Assembly (NCBI RefSeq): GCF_018403265.1
Contig: NZ_BOSI01000004.1
Location: 248,001 to 312,000, forward strand
DNA from: Paenibacillus sp. J31TS4
GTDB taxonomy: Bacteria; Bacillota; Bacilli; Paenibacillales; NBRC-103111
Length of the DNA: 64,000 nucleotides
Direction of reading: 5' to 3'
Shown piece by piece: positions 17,212 to 24,566 of this stretch (position 1 is its first letter; every line of letters begins with the position of its first letter). The notes beneath the pieces were generated by a model, which saw only the letters and a program-made list of their open reading frames with translations, made no database searches and was not told the DNA's origin. A program made the translations under genes and the position numbers.

Positions 17212-17520
17212 ATGAAAAAGAACCTAGCCGCCAGCTACCTTGGTACTGCCTGTCTGCTGCTTCTCACCGCTCTCTCCCCGTGGATCACGGACGAATTCGC
17301 AAGCTCGCGAGCGCAAGCCTCGTTCGCGGGCAAGTGGCGAGCCGTCAGCGACGGGTGCGGGACCGACTGTACGGGCTGCGGGGCCGTCAGCTCCCGCAAG
17401 GTCCCGTTCGGCCGCACGGTGACGCTGGCCTACGCCTGCGGCCTGCGGCCCGCCGACGATCCCGCGCCCCGCGAACGAACGGAGTTATTCGTCTCTTTTC
17501 TCGGCACGGTCCATGAGTAA
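17212..17520 (+). CDS. Small Cys-rich secreted protein, function unknown
   Basis: This 102-residue protein starts at ATG 17212, with a perfect GGAGGT 5 bases upstream. It has a signal-type hydrophobic stretch (about 10-25, LGTACLLLLTALSPW), then a short mature part with a cysteine cluster (DGCGTDCTGCGAVSS), a single further Cys (LAYACG) and a C-terminal strand-rich segment. No family is recognised. A second copy of its mature part, broken by a 41-bp duplication, lies at 19597-19845. Frames on both strands are open across this GC-rich stretch, so coding status rests on the signal peptide and ribosome-binding site. Confidence 0.6.
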   Translation: MKKNLAASYLGTACLLLLTALSPWITDEFASSRAQASFAGKWRAVSDGCGTDCTGCGAVSSRKVPFGRTVTLAYACGLRPADDPAPRERTELFVSFLGTVHE

Positions 17521-17611
17521 CCGGCTGCGCGCGACGGAGCCGGCTGGATCGGGTGGCCAGGCCCTGTCTTCCTTGCGCGCATACGGGCCAGCAGCGCACT
17601 CCAGAGGAATG
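17314..17611. repeat. Duplicated segment, left copy
   Basis: This stretch matches 19597-20014. It contains the mature half of the Cys-rich gene (17314-17526 with 19597-19852) followed directly by the last ~85 bp of an acyltransferase gene (17527-17611 with 19935-20014). The left copy lacks the terminator hairpin present in the right copy. Together the two copies flank the chemoreceptor gene in direct orientation. Confidence 0.8.
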
Positions 17612-17620
17612 GACGAAAGG
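17527..17620 (-). pseudogene. Remnant of an acyltransferase gene 3' end
   Basis: On the minus strand this reads FLWSALLARMRARKTGPGHPIQ, nearly the same as the C-terminus of the intact acyltransferase encoded at 19932-21134 (FLWNALLARIRARKTGSGLP). The original stop codon is mutated, and upstream of about 17611 the homology ends. It is the relic of a second acyltransferase copy. Confidence 0.7.
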
Positions 17621-17711
17621 GGCGAGGGGACCGTGCCTTCGGGCAGAGTCCGTTCGGCTGCCTCTCGAGGGCCGGCTTCGTTAATCGCTTCACCGTTTTC
17701 TTAACGCTGCA

Positions 17712-19424
17712 TTAAGTGAGCCGGAACCGGTCGATCTGCTGGAAAAGACGAGTCGCCAGCTGCTCCATATTCTCCGCCTGCTCGGCTGTCTGCCGGACGG
17801 CGGCGTCCTGTTCGACGGCCGCCGCCGCCGCTTCCTGGATATAAGCTGCGGCTTCCTCGGCGGCTGCAGCCATCTGATGGACCGCTTCCGCCAGCATACC
17901 GTGCCGTTCTTCCGTACGGCCGATGCGGGCATGGACGGAGCGGATGTGTTCCGCGATCTTCACGACATTTTCCTCAATCGCCCCAAACTCCGTGAGCGCG
18001 TCCCGCATCCGTCCTTCGTTCTCCAGCACGGACTTCTCCGCGGGCAGGAGCCGGTGCTCAACCTGCGAGAGATTCGTTCGGTTTGCCTGGATCAGTGCCT
18101 CTACCGCATGCACGGCTTCCTTCGTCTGGCCGGACATCGTCCGGATGCGCTCCGCGATGACGGCGAATCCCCGTCCGGCCTCCCCTGCGCGGGCGGCTTC
18201 GATCGAAGCGTTAAGTGCAAGCACCTCCGTTTCCGTCGACACTTGGCGAATGAGCCCCAGCGTAGCGGCGATGCGTTCAGAATCGGCACGGAACGCTTCC
18301 AGGGCGAGCCGGCTGCTCCTTACGGATTCCCCGATCAGCTGCGCCCCTTCCAGCATCGGCTTGATGGCGCTCGTCCCCGCTTCACGGTGGCGCTCGGCGT
18401 CCTGACCCGTCTCGAGCATCCGGTCGGCCAGACGCGTAAGCTCGCCAAGCTCTCCGTGGATCGCACCGATCACCCGCGAGCTTTCCTCCGCGTGTGCCGC
18501 CTGCCCGGCCGCTCCTTCCGCGATCGTCTGCATCGAAAGCACGATGCCCCGGTTCGCTTCCGCCGTTGCCCCCGCCGCAGTCCGTGCCTCTTCCGCATGT
18601 CCGCTTAGGGAGCCGGCAATCAGCCGAGTATCGGTCAGAATCCGTTTGACCTGGTCGATCATTCCATTGAAGCTTCTGCCGAGCTTCGCGAATTCGTCCG
18701 CGGCTTCGGCCGGTACGGATGCGCGTAGGTCGCCTTGGGCGATGCGGCCAACCGCCTCCTGCATCGTACGGAACGAAAGCGTAAGCCGGCGGATCAGCAC
18801 GTAAGCCAGGACTGCCGTTACGATTAGGACGAAGACGGCCGCGGCGCTCATGGCCGTCATGCTGAACGTCAATTGCTGGCGGGAGGCGGCAACCGCAGCC
18901 TCGGCGTCCTGGCGGTATGTCCGGTAGAACTCCTCGACCAGCTCGAACAGAGAAGCTTTGTACTCCTCGGCTTCCTTATATAACTGAAGAGTGTTCCGCT
19001 CGACGTCGGCGGGCTTCCAGTCTCCGCTCTGCAGCAGGGAGATGGCCCGGTCGAACAGTTCCGTATAGGCGCTCTTCTGGACGAGGAGCCGGCTGCGCCG
19101 CTGGAACTCTTCGTCGCTTTGCGCCGAATCGGCGAGCGTGCCGATCAGCCGGTCGAATTGATGTTTCGTTTGCGTATAGGTCGTTATGTATCCGGTGTCC
19201 TTCGAAATCATGAGCCCAAACGCCAAATCCTTCAGTTCAAGCACCGCCTGCTTGCTTGCCATGGCAGTCCTCTCTAGCTCCGCCTTGCGGTTTTGCTCCT
19301 CCAACTGGTTGACGACGGCGGCCAGCAGAAGCCGGTTCAGCACCGCCGCCCCCAGAAAAAGCAGGACGACCGCCGCCAGGCCGGCAGTCCATTTGACGCG
19401 AATACTCCATTGTGTAGGCCACAT
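17712..19424 (-). CDS. Transmembrane methyl-accepting chemotaxis protein
   Basis: This roughly 570-residue receptor has a membrane helix near 12-35, a four-helix-bundle-type periplasmic region (about 36-185), a second helix (TAMSAAAVFVLIVTAVLAYVL), and a HAMP domain (RRLTLSFRTMQEAVGRIAQGDL). The signalling domain has the tip TETEVLALNASIEAARAGEAGRGFAVIAERIR. The preferred start is ATG 19424, six bases after GGAGGG; ATG 19430 is too close to it. It is a single gene flanked by two copies of a duplicated segment, so the locus may have been rearranged. Confidence 0.9.
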   Translation of the reverse strand: MWPTQWSIRVKWTAGLAAVVLLFLGAAVLNRLLLAAVVNQLEEQNRKAELERTAMASKQAVLELKDLAFGLMISKDTGYITTYTQTKHQFDRLIGTLADSAQSDEEFQRRSRLLVQKSAYTELFDRAISLLQSGDWKPADVERNTLQLYKEAEEYKASLFELVEEFYRTYRQDAEAAVAASRQQLTFSMTAMSAAAVFVLIVTAVLAYVLIRRLTLSFRTMQEAVGRIAQGDLRASVPAEAADEFAKLGRSFNGMIDQVKRILTDTRLIAGSLSGHAEEARTAAGATAEANRGIVLSMQTIAEGAAGQAAHAEESSRVIGAIHGELGELTRLADRMLETGQDAERHREAGTSAIKPMLEGAQLIGESVRSSRLALEAFRADSERIAATLGLIRQVSTETEVLALNASIEAARAGEAGRGFAVIAERIRTMSGQTKEAVHAVEALIQANRTNLSQVEHRLLPAEKSVLENEGRMRDALTEFGAIEENVVKIAEHIRSVHARIGRTEERHGMLAEAVHQMAAAAEEAAAYIQEAAAAAVEQDAAVRQTAEQAENMEQLATRLFQQIDRFRLT

Positions 19425-19598
19425 GCCCATCCCTCCGACTCTAGTAAGATGACGCGTTTTACTAGTGGTAAGTTTATCCGAGCACTATTTGCGCAGCGCC
19501 TTCCTTCTGTTAGCGCATTGTAAAGTTTGCGTTTTGACAAAGCGTTAACCTTACGAAAAACCGGCTTTTCCATTCACAGACGGATTCGTTTGGGAGTC

Positions 19599-19845
19599 CA
19601 AGCCTCGTTCGCGGGCAAGTGGCGAACCGTCAGCGACGGGTGCGGGACCGCTGTGCGGGCTGCGGGGCCGTCAGCGACGGGTGCGGGACCGCTGTGCGGG
19701 CTGCGGGGCCATCAGCTCCCGTAAGGTCCCGTTCGGCCGCACGGTGACGCTTGCCTACGCCTGCGGCCTGCGGCCCGCCGACGCTCCGGGCCCCACGAGC
19801 GGACGGAGCTGTTCGCCTCCTTCTTCGGCACGGTCCATGAGTAAC
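19599..19845 (+). pseudogene. Broken copy of the Cys-rich secreted protein
   Basis: The segment begins with SFAGKWRTVSDGCGT in the same frame as the intact gene, then shifts because a 41-bp unit is repeated (41 is not a multiple of three). After the repeat a second frame resumes with CAGCGAISSRKVPFGRTVTLAYACGLRPAD. The signal peptide and ribosome-binding site are missing. It is a relic rather than a working gene. Confidence 0.7.
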
Positions 19846-19875
19846 CGGCTTCACGCACGGCTTCCTGGGCAACAA

Positions 19876-19909
19876 AAAAGGAAGACGGGCACAGAGCCGT
19901 CTTCCTTTT
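19876..19909. terminator. Terminator of the acyltransferase gene
   Basis: AAAAGGAAGACGG pairs with CCGTCTTCCTTTT around an 8-base loop, with A- and T-runs on both sides. It lies 23 bp downstream of the acyltransferase stop and is absent from the left copy of the duplicated segment. Confidence 0.85.
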
Positions 19910-19931
19910 CTTGTTATGGTATGAATAGCAC

Positions 19932-21134
19932 CTAGCGCGACGGAGCCGGCTGCACCGGGAGGCCCGACCCTGTCTTCCTAGCGCGAATACGTGCCAGCAG
20001 CGCATTCCAGAGGAAGCTGACCGCGAAGCTCAGGAGAATGCCGCCGGCCGTGGTGGCCGCGAACACAGTCCAGGTCGCAAGCCCTCTTCCTTCCAGCAGA
20101 TACTGGAGGCACACGACGAACGGAACATGCACCACGTATACGGTGAACGCTAGGGCGGCGAGCCGCTGCATCAACCGGCCGCCTCGGTTCCCCAACCCCC
20201 GGAACAGGTAGAGCAGTCCAATGGACAGGCCGAGGCAGAGGAAGGTCTCGTAGAAGGAGTACCCGATCGAGGCCCCGTTCCACCCGCCCTGCGAGTACAG
20301 CGGCAGCCAGCCCGTATACCGGACGAGCGCGAGGCCGAGCCCGACCGCCAGCCAGGCCCGCCCCGCCGCCGGGCGAAGCGTCTGCAGCCACTGCCTACGG
20401 TACGCGATCGCGCCCGCGGCGAACCACGCGGCGTATTGCGGAACATGCGCGAATTCGGTCTGGACGATTCCGAGGAAGCCGACCCAATGGTCGATCGGGT
20501 ACCGGGTTCTCACGAGGAACGTCGTTAGCGCCACAGCGGTCCCGAACAGGACGATGGCTCCCGTGCCGGGACTGCCGGCCGGCGCCGTCCCGTCCGAACT
20601 CCTTTTCCACACCAGGCGCAGAACCGTATAGAGCACCGCATACACGAGCAGATGCTCCAGGAACCAGAGATGGGCGAACTGCAGATCGGGCCACGACGGG
20701 CCCGTCCACCCGTCGGGTCGCCCGCCCAACCCCAGGTAAACCTGCAGGTAATACTCGGCAAGCCCGAGCGGGCCGTATCCCCGGAAATTCAAGTAATAAG
20801 CATACATAAGAGCAGGTACGAGCACGAAAAACCCGAAGAGAAGCGGAAGGCCGAGCCGCTTGAACCGATCCTTCAGGAAGGATTCGGGCCCCTTGCGGTC
20901 GAACGAAGCCGGGAGGAAGTACGCCGAGATGAAGAAAAACAGGCTCATGAAGAATCCGGCGTTGACCGAGAAAAACGCCCCGAGAGGAATCGCCTCCTGT
21001 CCACTGTGGACATACCAGAAGCCGTTCGAGCCGCCGTACGGCTGGCCCGCATGATGCGCTACCACTAGACAGGTGAGCGCCACTTTCAAATGATCGAGAT
21101 AAGCGAGCCTATGGCCCGTGCGTTGGGCTTGCAA
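19932..21134 (-). CDS. Acyltransferase 3 family integral membrane protein (OpgC-like)
   Basis: This 400-residue protein has about ten membrane helices. It begins with the acyltransferase-3 signature RLAYLDHLKVALTCLVVAHHAG, in which the His pair and the following Arg-rich loop (FLKDRFKRLGLPLLFGF) are the conserved catalytic region. Family members move acetyl or succinyl groups onto exported sugars; FAHLWFLEHLLVYAV resembles glucan-modifying OpgC types. The start is TTG at 21134, because the family N-terminus must be included and no ATG or GTG is available; AAGGCGG lies about 11 bases upstream. Confidence 0.85.
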   Translation of the reverse strand: MQAQRTGHRLAYLDHLKVALTCLVVAHHAGQPYGGSNGFWYVHSGQEAIPLGAFFSVNAGFFMSLFFFISAYFLPASFDRKGPESFLKDRFKRLGLPLLFGFFVLVPALMYAYYLNFRGYGPLGLAEYYLQVYLGLGGRPDGWTGPSWPDLQFAHLWFLEHLLVYAVLYTVLRLVWKRSSDGTAPAGSPGTGAIVLFGTAVALTTFLVRTRYPIDHWVGFLGIVQTEFAHVPQYAAWFAAGAIAYRRQWLQTLRPAAGRAWLAVGLGLALVRYTGWLPLYSQGGWNGASIGYSFYETFLCLGLSIGLLYLFRGLGNRGGRLMQRLAALAFTVYVVHVPFVVCLQYLLEGRGLATWTVFAATTAGGILLSFAVSFLWNALLARIRARKTGSGLPVQPAPSR

Positions 21135-21323
21135 AGGATATCTTTACCGCCTTTCTATTCTATAGAGATACATGGTGATCATCGCCGCCGGAGGGTAAGG
21201 CTGTGGCACGTCCCGTCTGGGCGTATCCCCGCTCCTTCCGGAACACGGCGTCCATTATAACCTGAACCAGCCGCCGGAGACAGAGGGAATTGGGGGCCGT
21301 CCGGACAAGCTTGAGAAAATAAC

Positions 21324-21353
21324 GAACCTTTTGCATCCGGTAATTGTTCGTAT
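21324..21353 (+). promoter_or_regulatory. Candidate ECF-type autoregulated promoter
   Basis: GAACCTT at 21324-21330 and TCGTAT at 21348-21353, 17 bases apart, have the AAC / CGT core of ECF promoters. They lie about 75 bp before an ECF sigma gene, as expected for autoregulation. This is pattern inference only. The rest of 21135-21425 shows no clear feature. Confidence 0.4.
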
Positions 21354-21425
21354 ATGCAGACGGCCAGCCTGTGCTTCAGCCGTTATCCCGCGGGAAGACA
21401 GGAACATAAGGGAGGTGGTTCACGG

Positions 21426-21950
21426 ATGAAGACAGACAGGGAGCTGTTCGAGGCGTATAAGCAGGACGTCTACAAGCTCTGCTGGTATATGACGAGCAAC
21501 CGGGCCGACGCCGAGGACCTGTGCCAGGAGGCGTTCGTCAAAGCGCTAGGCCAGGACCGGAGCCGGGTTGTAGAGGAGAAGGCGTGGCTGCTGCGCATCG
21601 CGGCCAATCTATGCCGCAATCATTACAGGCGGAAGAAGAACGGCATCCAAAAAGAAATCCGCTCCTTTCTCCTCATGAGGCCTGCGCCGCCGGAACGGCC
21701 GGAGGACCGGGTCGAGAGGCGGGAGTTGTCCGACGAATTCGCCCGGCGCCTCGAAAAGCTGCCGGAGAAGCTTCGCGCCGCCATTACGCTTCGGTACGGG
21801 AACGGCCTCCGGCTGGAGGAGGTGGCGGCGGTTCTCGAGATTCCGCTCGGCACTGTCAAATCGCGCATCCACAAAGGGCTGGCGCAGCTCAGAATCCAAA
21901 TGGAAGCCCAGCCCAGCTATACACGGAAGGGAGAAAAATGCTATGAGTGA
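21426..21950 (+). CDS. ECF sigma-70 family RNA polymerase sigma factor
   Basis: This 174-residue protein has region 2 (ELFEAYKQDVYKLCWYMTSNRADAEDLCQEAFVKAL) and region 4 with its helix-turn-helix (LEEVAAVLEIPLGTVKSRIHKGLAQLR). GGAGGT lies 8 bases before ATG 21426, which fits better than the upstream frame. The stop overlaps the next gene by 8 bases, and that gene encodes a membrane-bound DUF4179 protein of the anti-sigma type. The pair is therefore a likely envelope-stress module in which the partner holds the sigma factor at the membrane. Confidence 0.92.
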   Translation: MKTDRELFEAYKQDVYKLCWYMTSNRADAEDLCQEAFVKALGQDRSRVVEEKAWLLRIAANLCRNHYRRKKNGIQKEIRSFLLMRPAPPERPEDRVERRELSDEFARRLEKLPEKLRAAITLRYGNGLRLEEVAAVLEIPLGTVKSRIHKGLAQLRIQMEAQPSYTRKGEKCYE

Positions 21951-23601
21951 TTCCCTGAATTGGAAATTGGAACAGCTCGAACACGCTCCTCTGGACGGGG
22001 AGCCGGATTATGAAGCGATGTGGAGCCGGATCGAGGAGCGGCGCGCGAAAGCGCAGGAGACGCAGAAGGCACCCGTGCGGCGCTTCGCCCGGCACCGGAA
22101 AAAAGCACTGGTGCTCGCGGCTTCCGTCTCCCTCCTGGCGGCAATCCCGGTGCTCGCGGCCGTGAACGGAGGCTGGGAGACGCTGTGGAACGGCCGAAGC
22201 TCGGTTCACGCGATCGAGCAAGGGTTCGGCGAGCGTCTCAATCAGACCGTTACGAGCGGCCAGATCCCGATCACCTTGAACGGTGTCGCGACCGACGATC
22301 GGCAGATGAACCTACTCCTCACCGTCGACGCCGGGACGCTCCCCGCTTACGACGCGATCGAGTTCGAGAAGCGGGTGCTGACCGACGCCAAGAACAAAGC
22401 GGAGACGGTTCAGATGCAGCTGAGGAACGATCCGGCCCAGGGGCGGATGTTTGGGCTGGCATCCGTGCAGAACAAGCTCGGCAAGGCAAAGCAAAGCTTC
22501 CGGTTGGATCTGGAAAATCTGGTCTTCTACCAGTACCGCGGCACTCCGGTAGACCTAAGTCCACTGAAAGCCCTGGGCAAACGGACGGCGCTCGCCGGAG
22601 GACCGGCGGCTTCGATTGAGGTCACGTCGGCCGTCCGGGAGGGGAACGTCTACAGCGTCCGCTACAAGCTCCACGTGAAGGACGACGATGCCTGGAAGGC
22701 GAATCCGCATCTCACGCTCGTCTCCGGCGGGCAGACGATCCGGGAGACGTATGCGGCCGTACTGCCGTCCGAGGACCCGAACGTCATCCTGCGACAGAGC
22801 AACTTCGAGCTCTCGGACGCTGAGCTGCAGCAAGCCCGCTTTGAGCTCTCCGCACTAGTGGAGACGGGGAGAAAAGAAGGCGCCTGGCACTTCGCCTTTG
22901 ATGCGGACGGGAAGAAGGCGGCGCAGGCCATGTATGTCGGGAAGCTTGATCCGGCCGCCGTCGCCAACGATTCCATCATGGCGTTCACCAACCTGGTGGT
23001 GACCCCGCTCGAGATCCGGCTCATGTACGACGAAGTTCGGAATTCGTTCCCGAAGGAAGGCACTGCTCTGGTGGACTACACATCGGTTAAGCTTCTCGTG
23101 GACGGCCGGGAGCTGGACAGCGGCTCTGGGTTTTGGATGACCGAAGACGGCGGCCGTTACCGCCGGTTCGAGCTGCCGGAGTGGTATGAGCAGAAGGACT
23201 GGGGCCAGCTCCCCATGAAGGCTATTCTCTCCGGCAAAAAAGTGCAGGAGCGCGCCCCCGAGGACCACCTCCTGACCCTTGCCCGGCCTTCCGCCGACAA
23301 GCAGACGGTTACGACGGAACTCCACGGCTTCCCGGTCACATTCACTTACTACAAGGAAGGCAGCGATCTTCTGGTCGAATCCTCCTCGAGCGATCCTTCG
23401 TTCGGCGGGATTACCCAGAGCTACCTCAATATCGGCGGCGAACGAATGTATGCCGAGCTTAATCCGACGCCTCCGGGAGGCAACGGAACCAATCGCAAAA
23501 CCGAGCGCTACATCAACGTTCCCTCGGGCGATTTGAAGCTGAATCCGTTCCTGTTCGTCTGGTTCGATCCCGACGCCAAGGTAGAGCTCAACCTCCGCTA
23601 A
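21943..23601 (+). CDS. DUF4179-domain membrane anti-sigma factor
   Basis: This 552-residue protein has a cytoplasmic N-terminus (1-50) that would bind the sigma factor, one membrane helix (about 55-73, KALVLAASVSLLAAIPVLAAV) and a large extracytoplasmic part. The segment right after the helix (WETLWNGRSSVHAIEQGFGERLNQTVTSGQI, split here for display) is typical of DUF4179 proteins: WETLWNG, then GFGERLNQTVT. The remainder is beta-rich. It overlaps the sigma gene. The stimulus is unknown. Confidence 0.85.
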   Translation: MSDSLNWKLEQLEHAPLDGEPDYEAMWSRIEERRAKAQETQKAPVRRFARHRKKALVLAASVSLLAAIPVLAAVNGGWETLWNGRSSVHAIEQGFGERLNQTVTSGQIPITLNGVATDDRQMNLLLTVDAGTLPAYDAIEFEKRVLTDAKNKAETVQMQLRNDPAQGRMFGLASVQNKLGKAKQSFRLDLENLVFYQYRGTPVDLSPLKALGKRTALAGGPAASIEVTSAVREGNVYSVRYKLHVKDDDAWKANPHLTLVSGGQTIRETYAAVLPSEDPNVILRQSNFELSDAELQQARFELSALVETGRKEGAWHFAFDADGKKAAQAMYVGKLDPAAVANDSIMAFTNLVVTPLEIRLMYDEVRNSFPKEGTALVDYTSVKLLVDGRELDSGSGFWMTEDGGRYRRFELPEWYEQKDWGQLPMKAILSGKKVQERAPEDHLLTLARPSADKQTVTTELHGFPVTFTYYKEGSDLLVESSSSDPSFGGITQSYLNIGGERMYAELNPTPPGGNGTNRKTERYINVPSGDLKLNPFLFVWFDPDAKVELNLR

Positions 23602-23630
23602 CCGTCCCTCGTCCCTTGGGGATAGCTGCA

Positions 23631-23680
23631 AAAGAAAGCCGCTTCCGCGTCAGCCTCCTGACGCCGGGAGCGGCTTCTTT
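23631..23680. terminator. Long imperfect bidirectional hairpin
   Basis: AAAGAAAGCCGCTTCCGCGT and the following CAG pair with CTGACGCCGGGAGCGGCTTCTTT (split as CTGACG and CCGGGAGCGGCTTCTTT) with two mismatches. The hairpin sits between convergent genes. Confidence 0.75.
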
Positions 23681-23719
23681 GCTTGGACTCTGCCTGAAGA
23701 AGGCATCGGCTGCCCGCGG

Positions 23720-24310
23720 TCAGCTATCCAGCTCTCTCCAGCGATCCGCCAGCATCGTGAGATCCTCGACGAACGGGCTCATTAAATTCGGCCTTCTCCG
23801 GACCGCGAGCGGATGGTAGGTGAGACCCGTCGGAATCCCCTGGGCTTCCAGCCAGCGGCCTCTCAGCGCCTTGACCGTCGCGTCCTCCCGTTCCGGGAAC
23901 AGCGATTCCGCCACGACATTGCCGAATCCGAACAAGAGCTGCGGCCCCTTCTCGCCGATCTGCAGCTGCAGATGCGGCGCGCATGCCGCTCTTGCCGCCG
24001 GCTTATCGTAGGCACGGATCGGCCGGCATTTGAGCAGATACGTCACATAGACGGCTTCCAGTGCGAGTCCGGCCTCCCGTAAGCCTCTCTGAAGCGTCTC
24101 CCGCGTGCCGCATAGAAACGCCTGCCCCTCCCGGTCCTCCCGGGCCCCGGGATTGTCCAGGAGGAGAAGGATGCGGGCATGCGGGTTGCCTTCTCCCCAG
24201 ATCATCCTCGCGCGCTGCCGGGCCAGCTCGCATCGGGCGCAGTCCTGGGCACACAGCGGCACTTCCTCCTCGGGCAGAATAACGAATGGATCTTCCGTTA
24301 AACGGGGCAT
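23720..24310 (-). CDS. Family-4-like Fe-S uracil-DNA glycosylase
   Basis: This 196-residue protein has the four cysteines expected for the 4Fe-4S cluster: C24 and C27 (CARCELA), the KCRP cysteine near 95 and the AACAPHL cysteine near 109. GEGNPHARILLLLDNPGAREDREGQ corresponds to motif A (in known enzymes GEAPG..ED). YHPLAV aligns with the HPS motif near the C-terminus. The altered motif A (DNPG) and extended HPL motif make it a divergent member, and activity on uracil is inferred. The ATG is preceded by AGAAGG. Confidence 0.75.
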   Translation of the reverse strand: MPRLTEDPFVILPEEEVPLCAQDCARCELARQRARMIWGEGNPHARILLLLDNPGAREDREGQAFLCGTRETLQRGLREAGLALEAVYVTYLLKCRPIRAYDKPAARAACAPHLQLQIGEKGPQLLFGFGNVVAESLFPEREDATVKALRGRWLEAQGIPTGLTYHPLAVRRRPNLMSPFVEDLTMLADRWRELDS

Positions 24311-24451
24311 CCGTCACGAACCTTCTTTCCGCTGTCTCGACTTGGTGCCGGAAGTCTCCTTGCTTCCTGCCTTTGCTCCCGGCTCCCCCTAGCCTCTGCA
24401 GGCTTGCCGGTTCTTATCAGCTCCGGCGGGAGAACGCTCCGAGTAGGAGGC

Positions 24452-24487
24452 TTGGAAGCCCCAAATGATAGGCAAAGACGCTTCCAA
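24452..24487 (-). other. Inverted repeat in the ugpB downstream spacer
   Basis: TTGGAAGC (24452-24459) and GCTTCCAA (24480-24487) form an 8-bp inverted repeat. It may be a weak terminator for the ugp operon. The rest of 24311-24566 holds nothing that I can identify. Confidence 0.3.
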
Positions 24488-24566
24488 ACCCGCTAGTTAT
24501 GCGAGGCTGGAAGCGACCTTTGTCATGCATGTTTCATGGGGCATCCCTTTTGGTATGCGCGGGCAT

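Larger units (their letters stand above)
19597..20014. repeat. Duplicated segment, right copy
   Basis: This is the partner of 17314-17611. Relative to the left copy it carries a 41-bp tandem duplication (19629-19669 repeated at 19670-19710) and an extra 80-bp insert with a terminator between the small-gene tail and the acyltransferase tail. The boundaries are sharp: unrelated sequence lies before AGCCTCGTTCGCGGGCAAGT in both copies. Confidence 0.8.

Noticed and set aside
17314-20014. Insertion sequence or transposon carrying the chemoreceptor
   Set aside because: The flanking direct repeats contain gene parts, not inverted terminal repeats, and no transposase is present. Segmental duplication explains them better.
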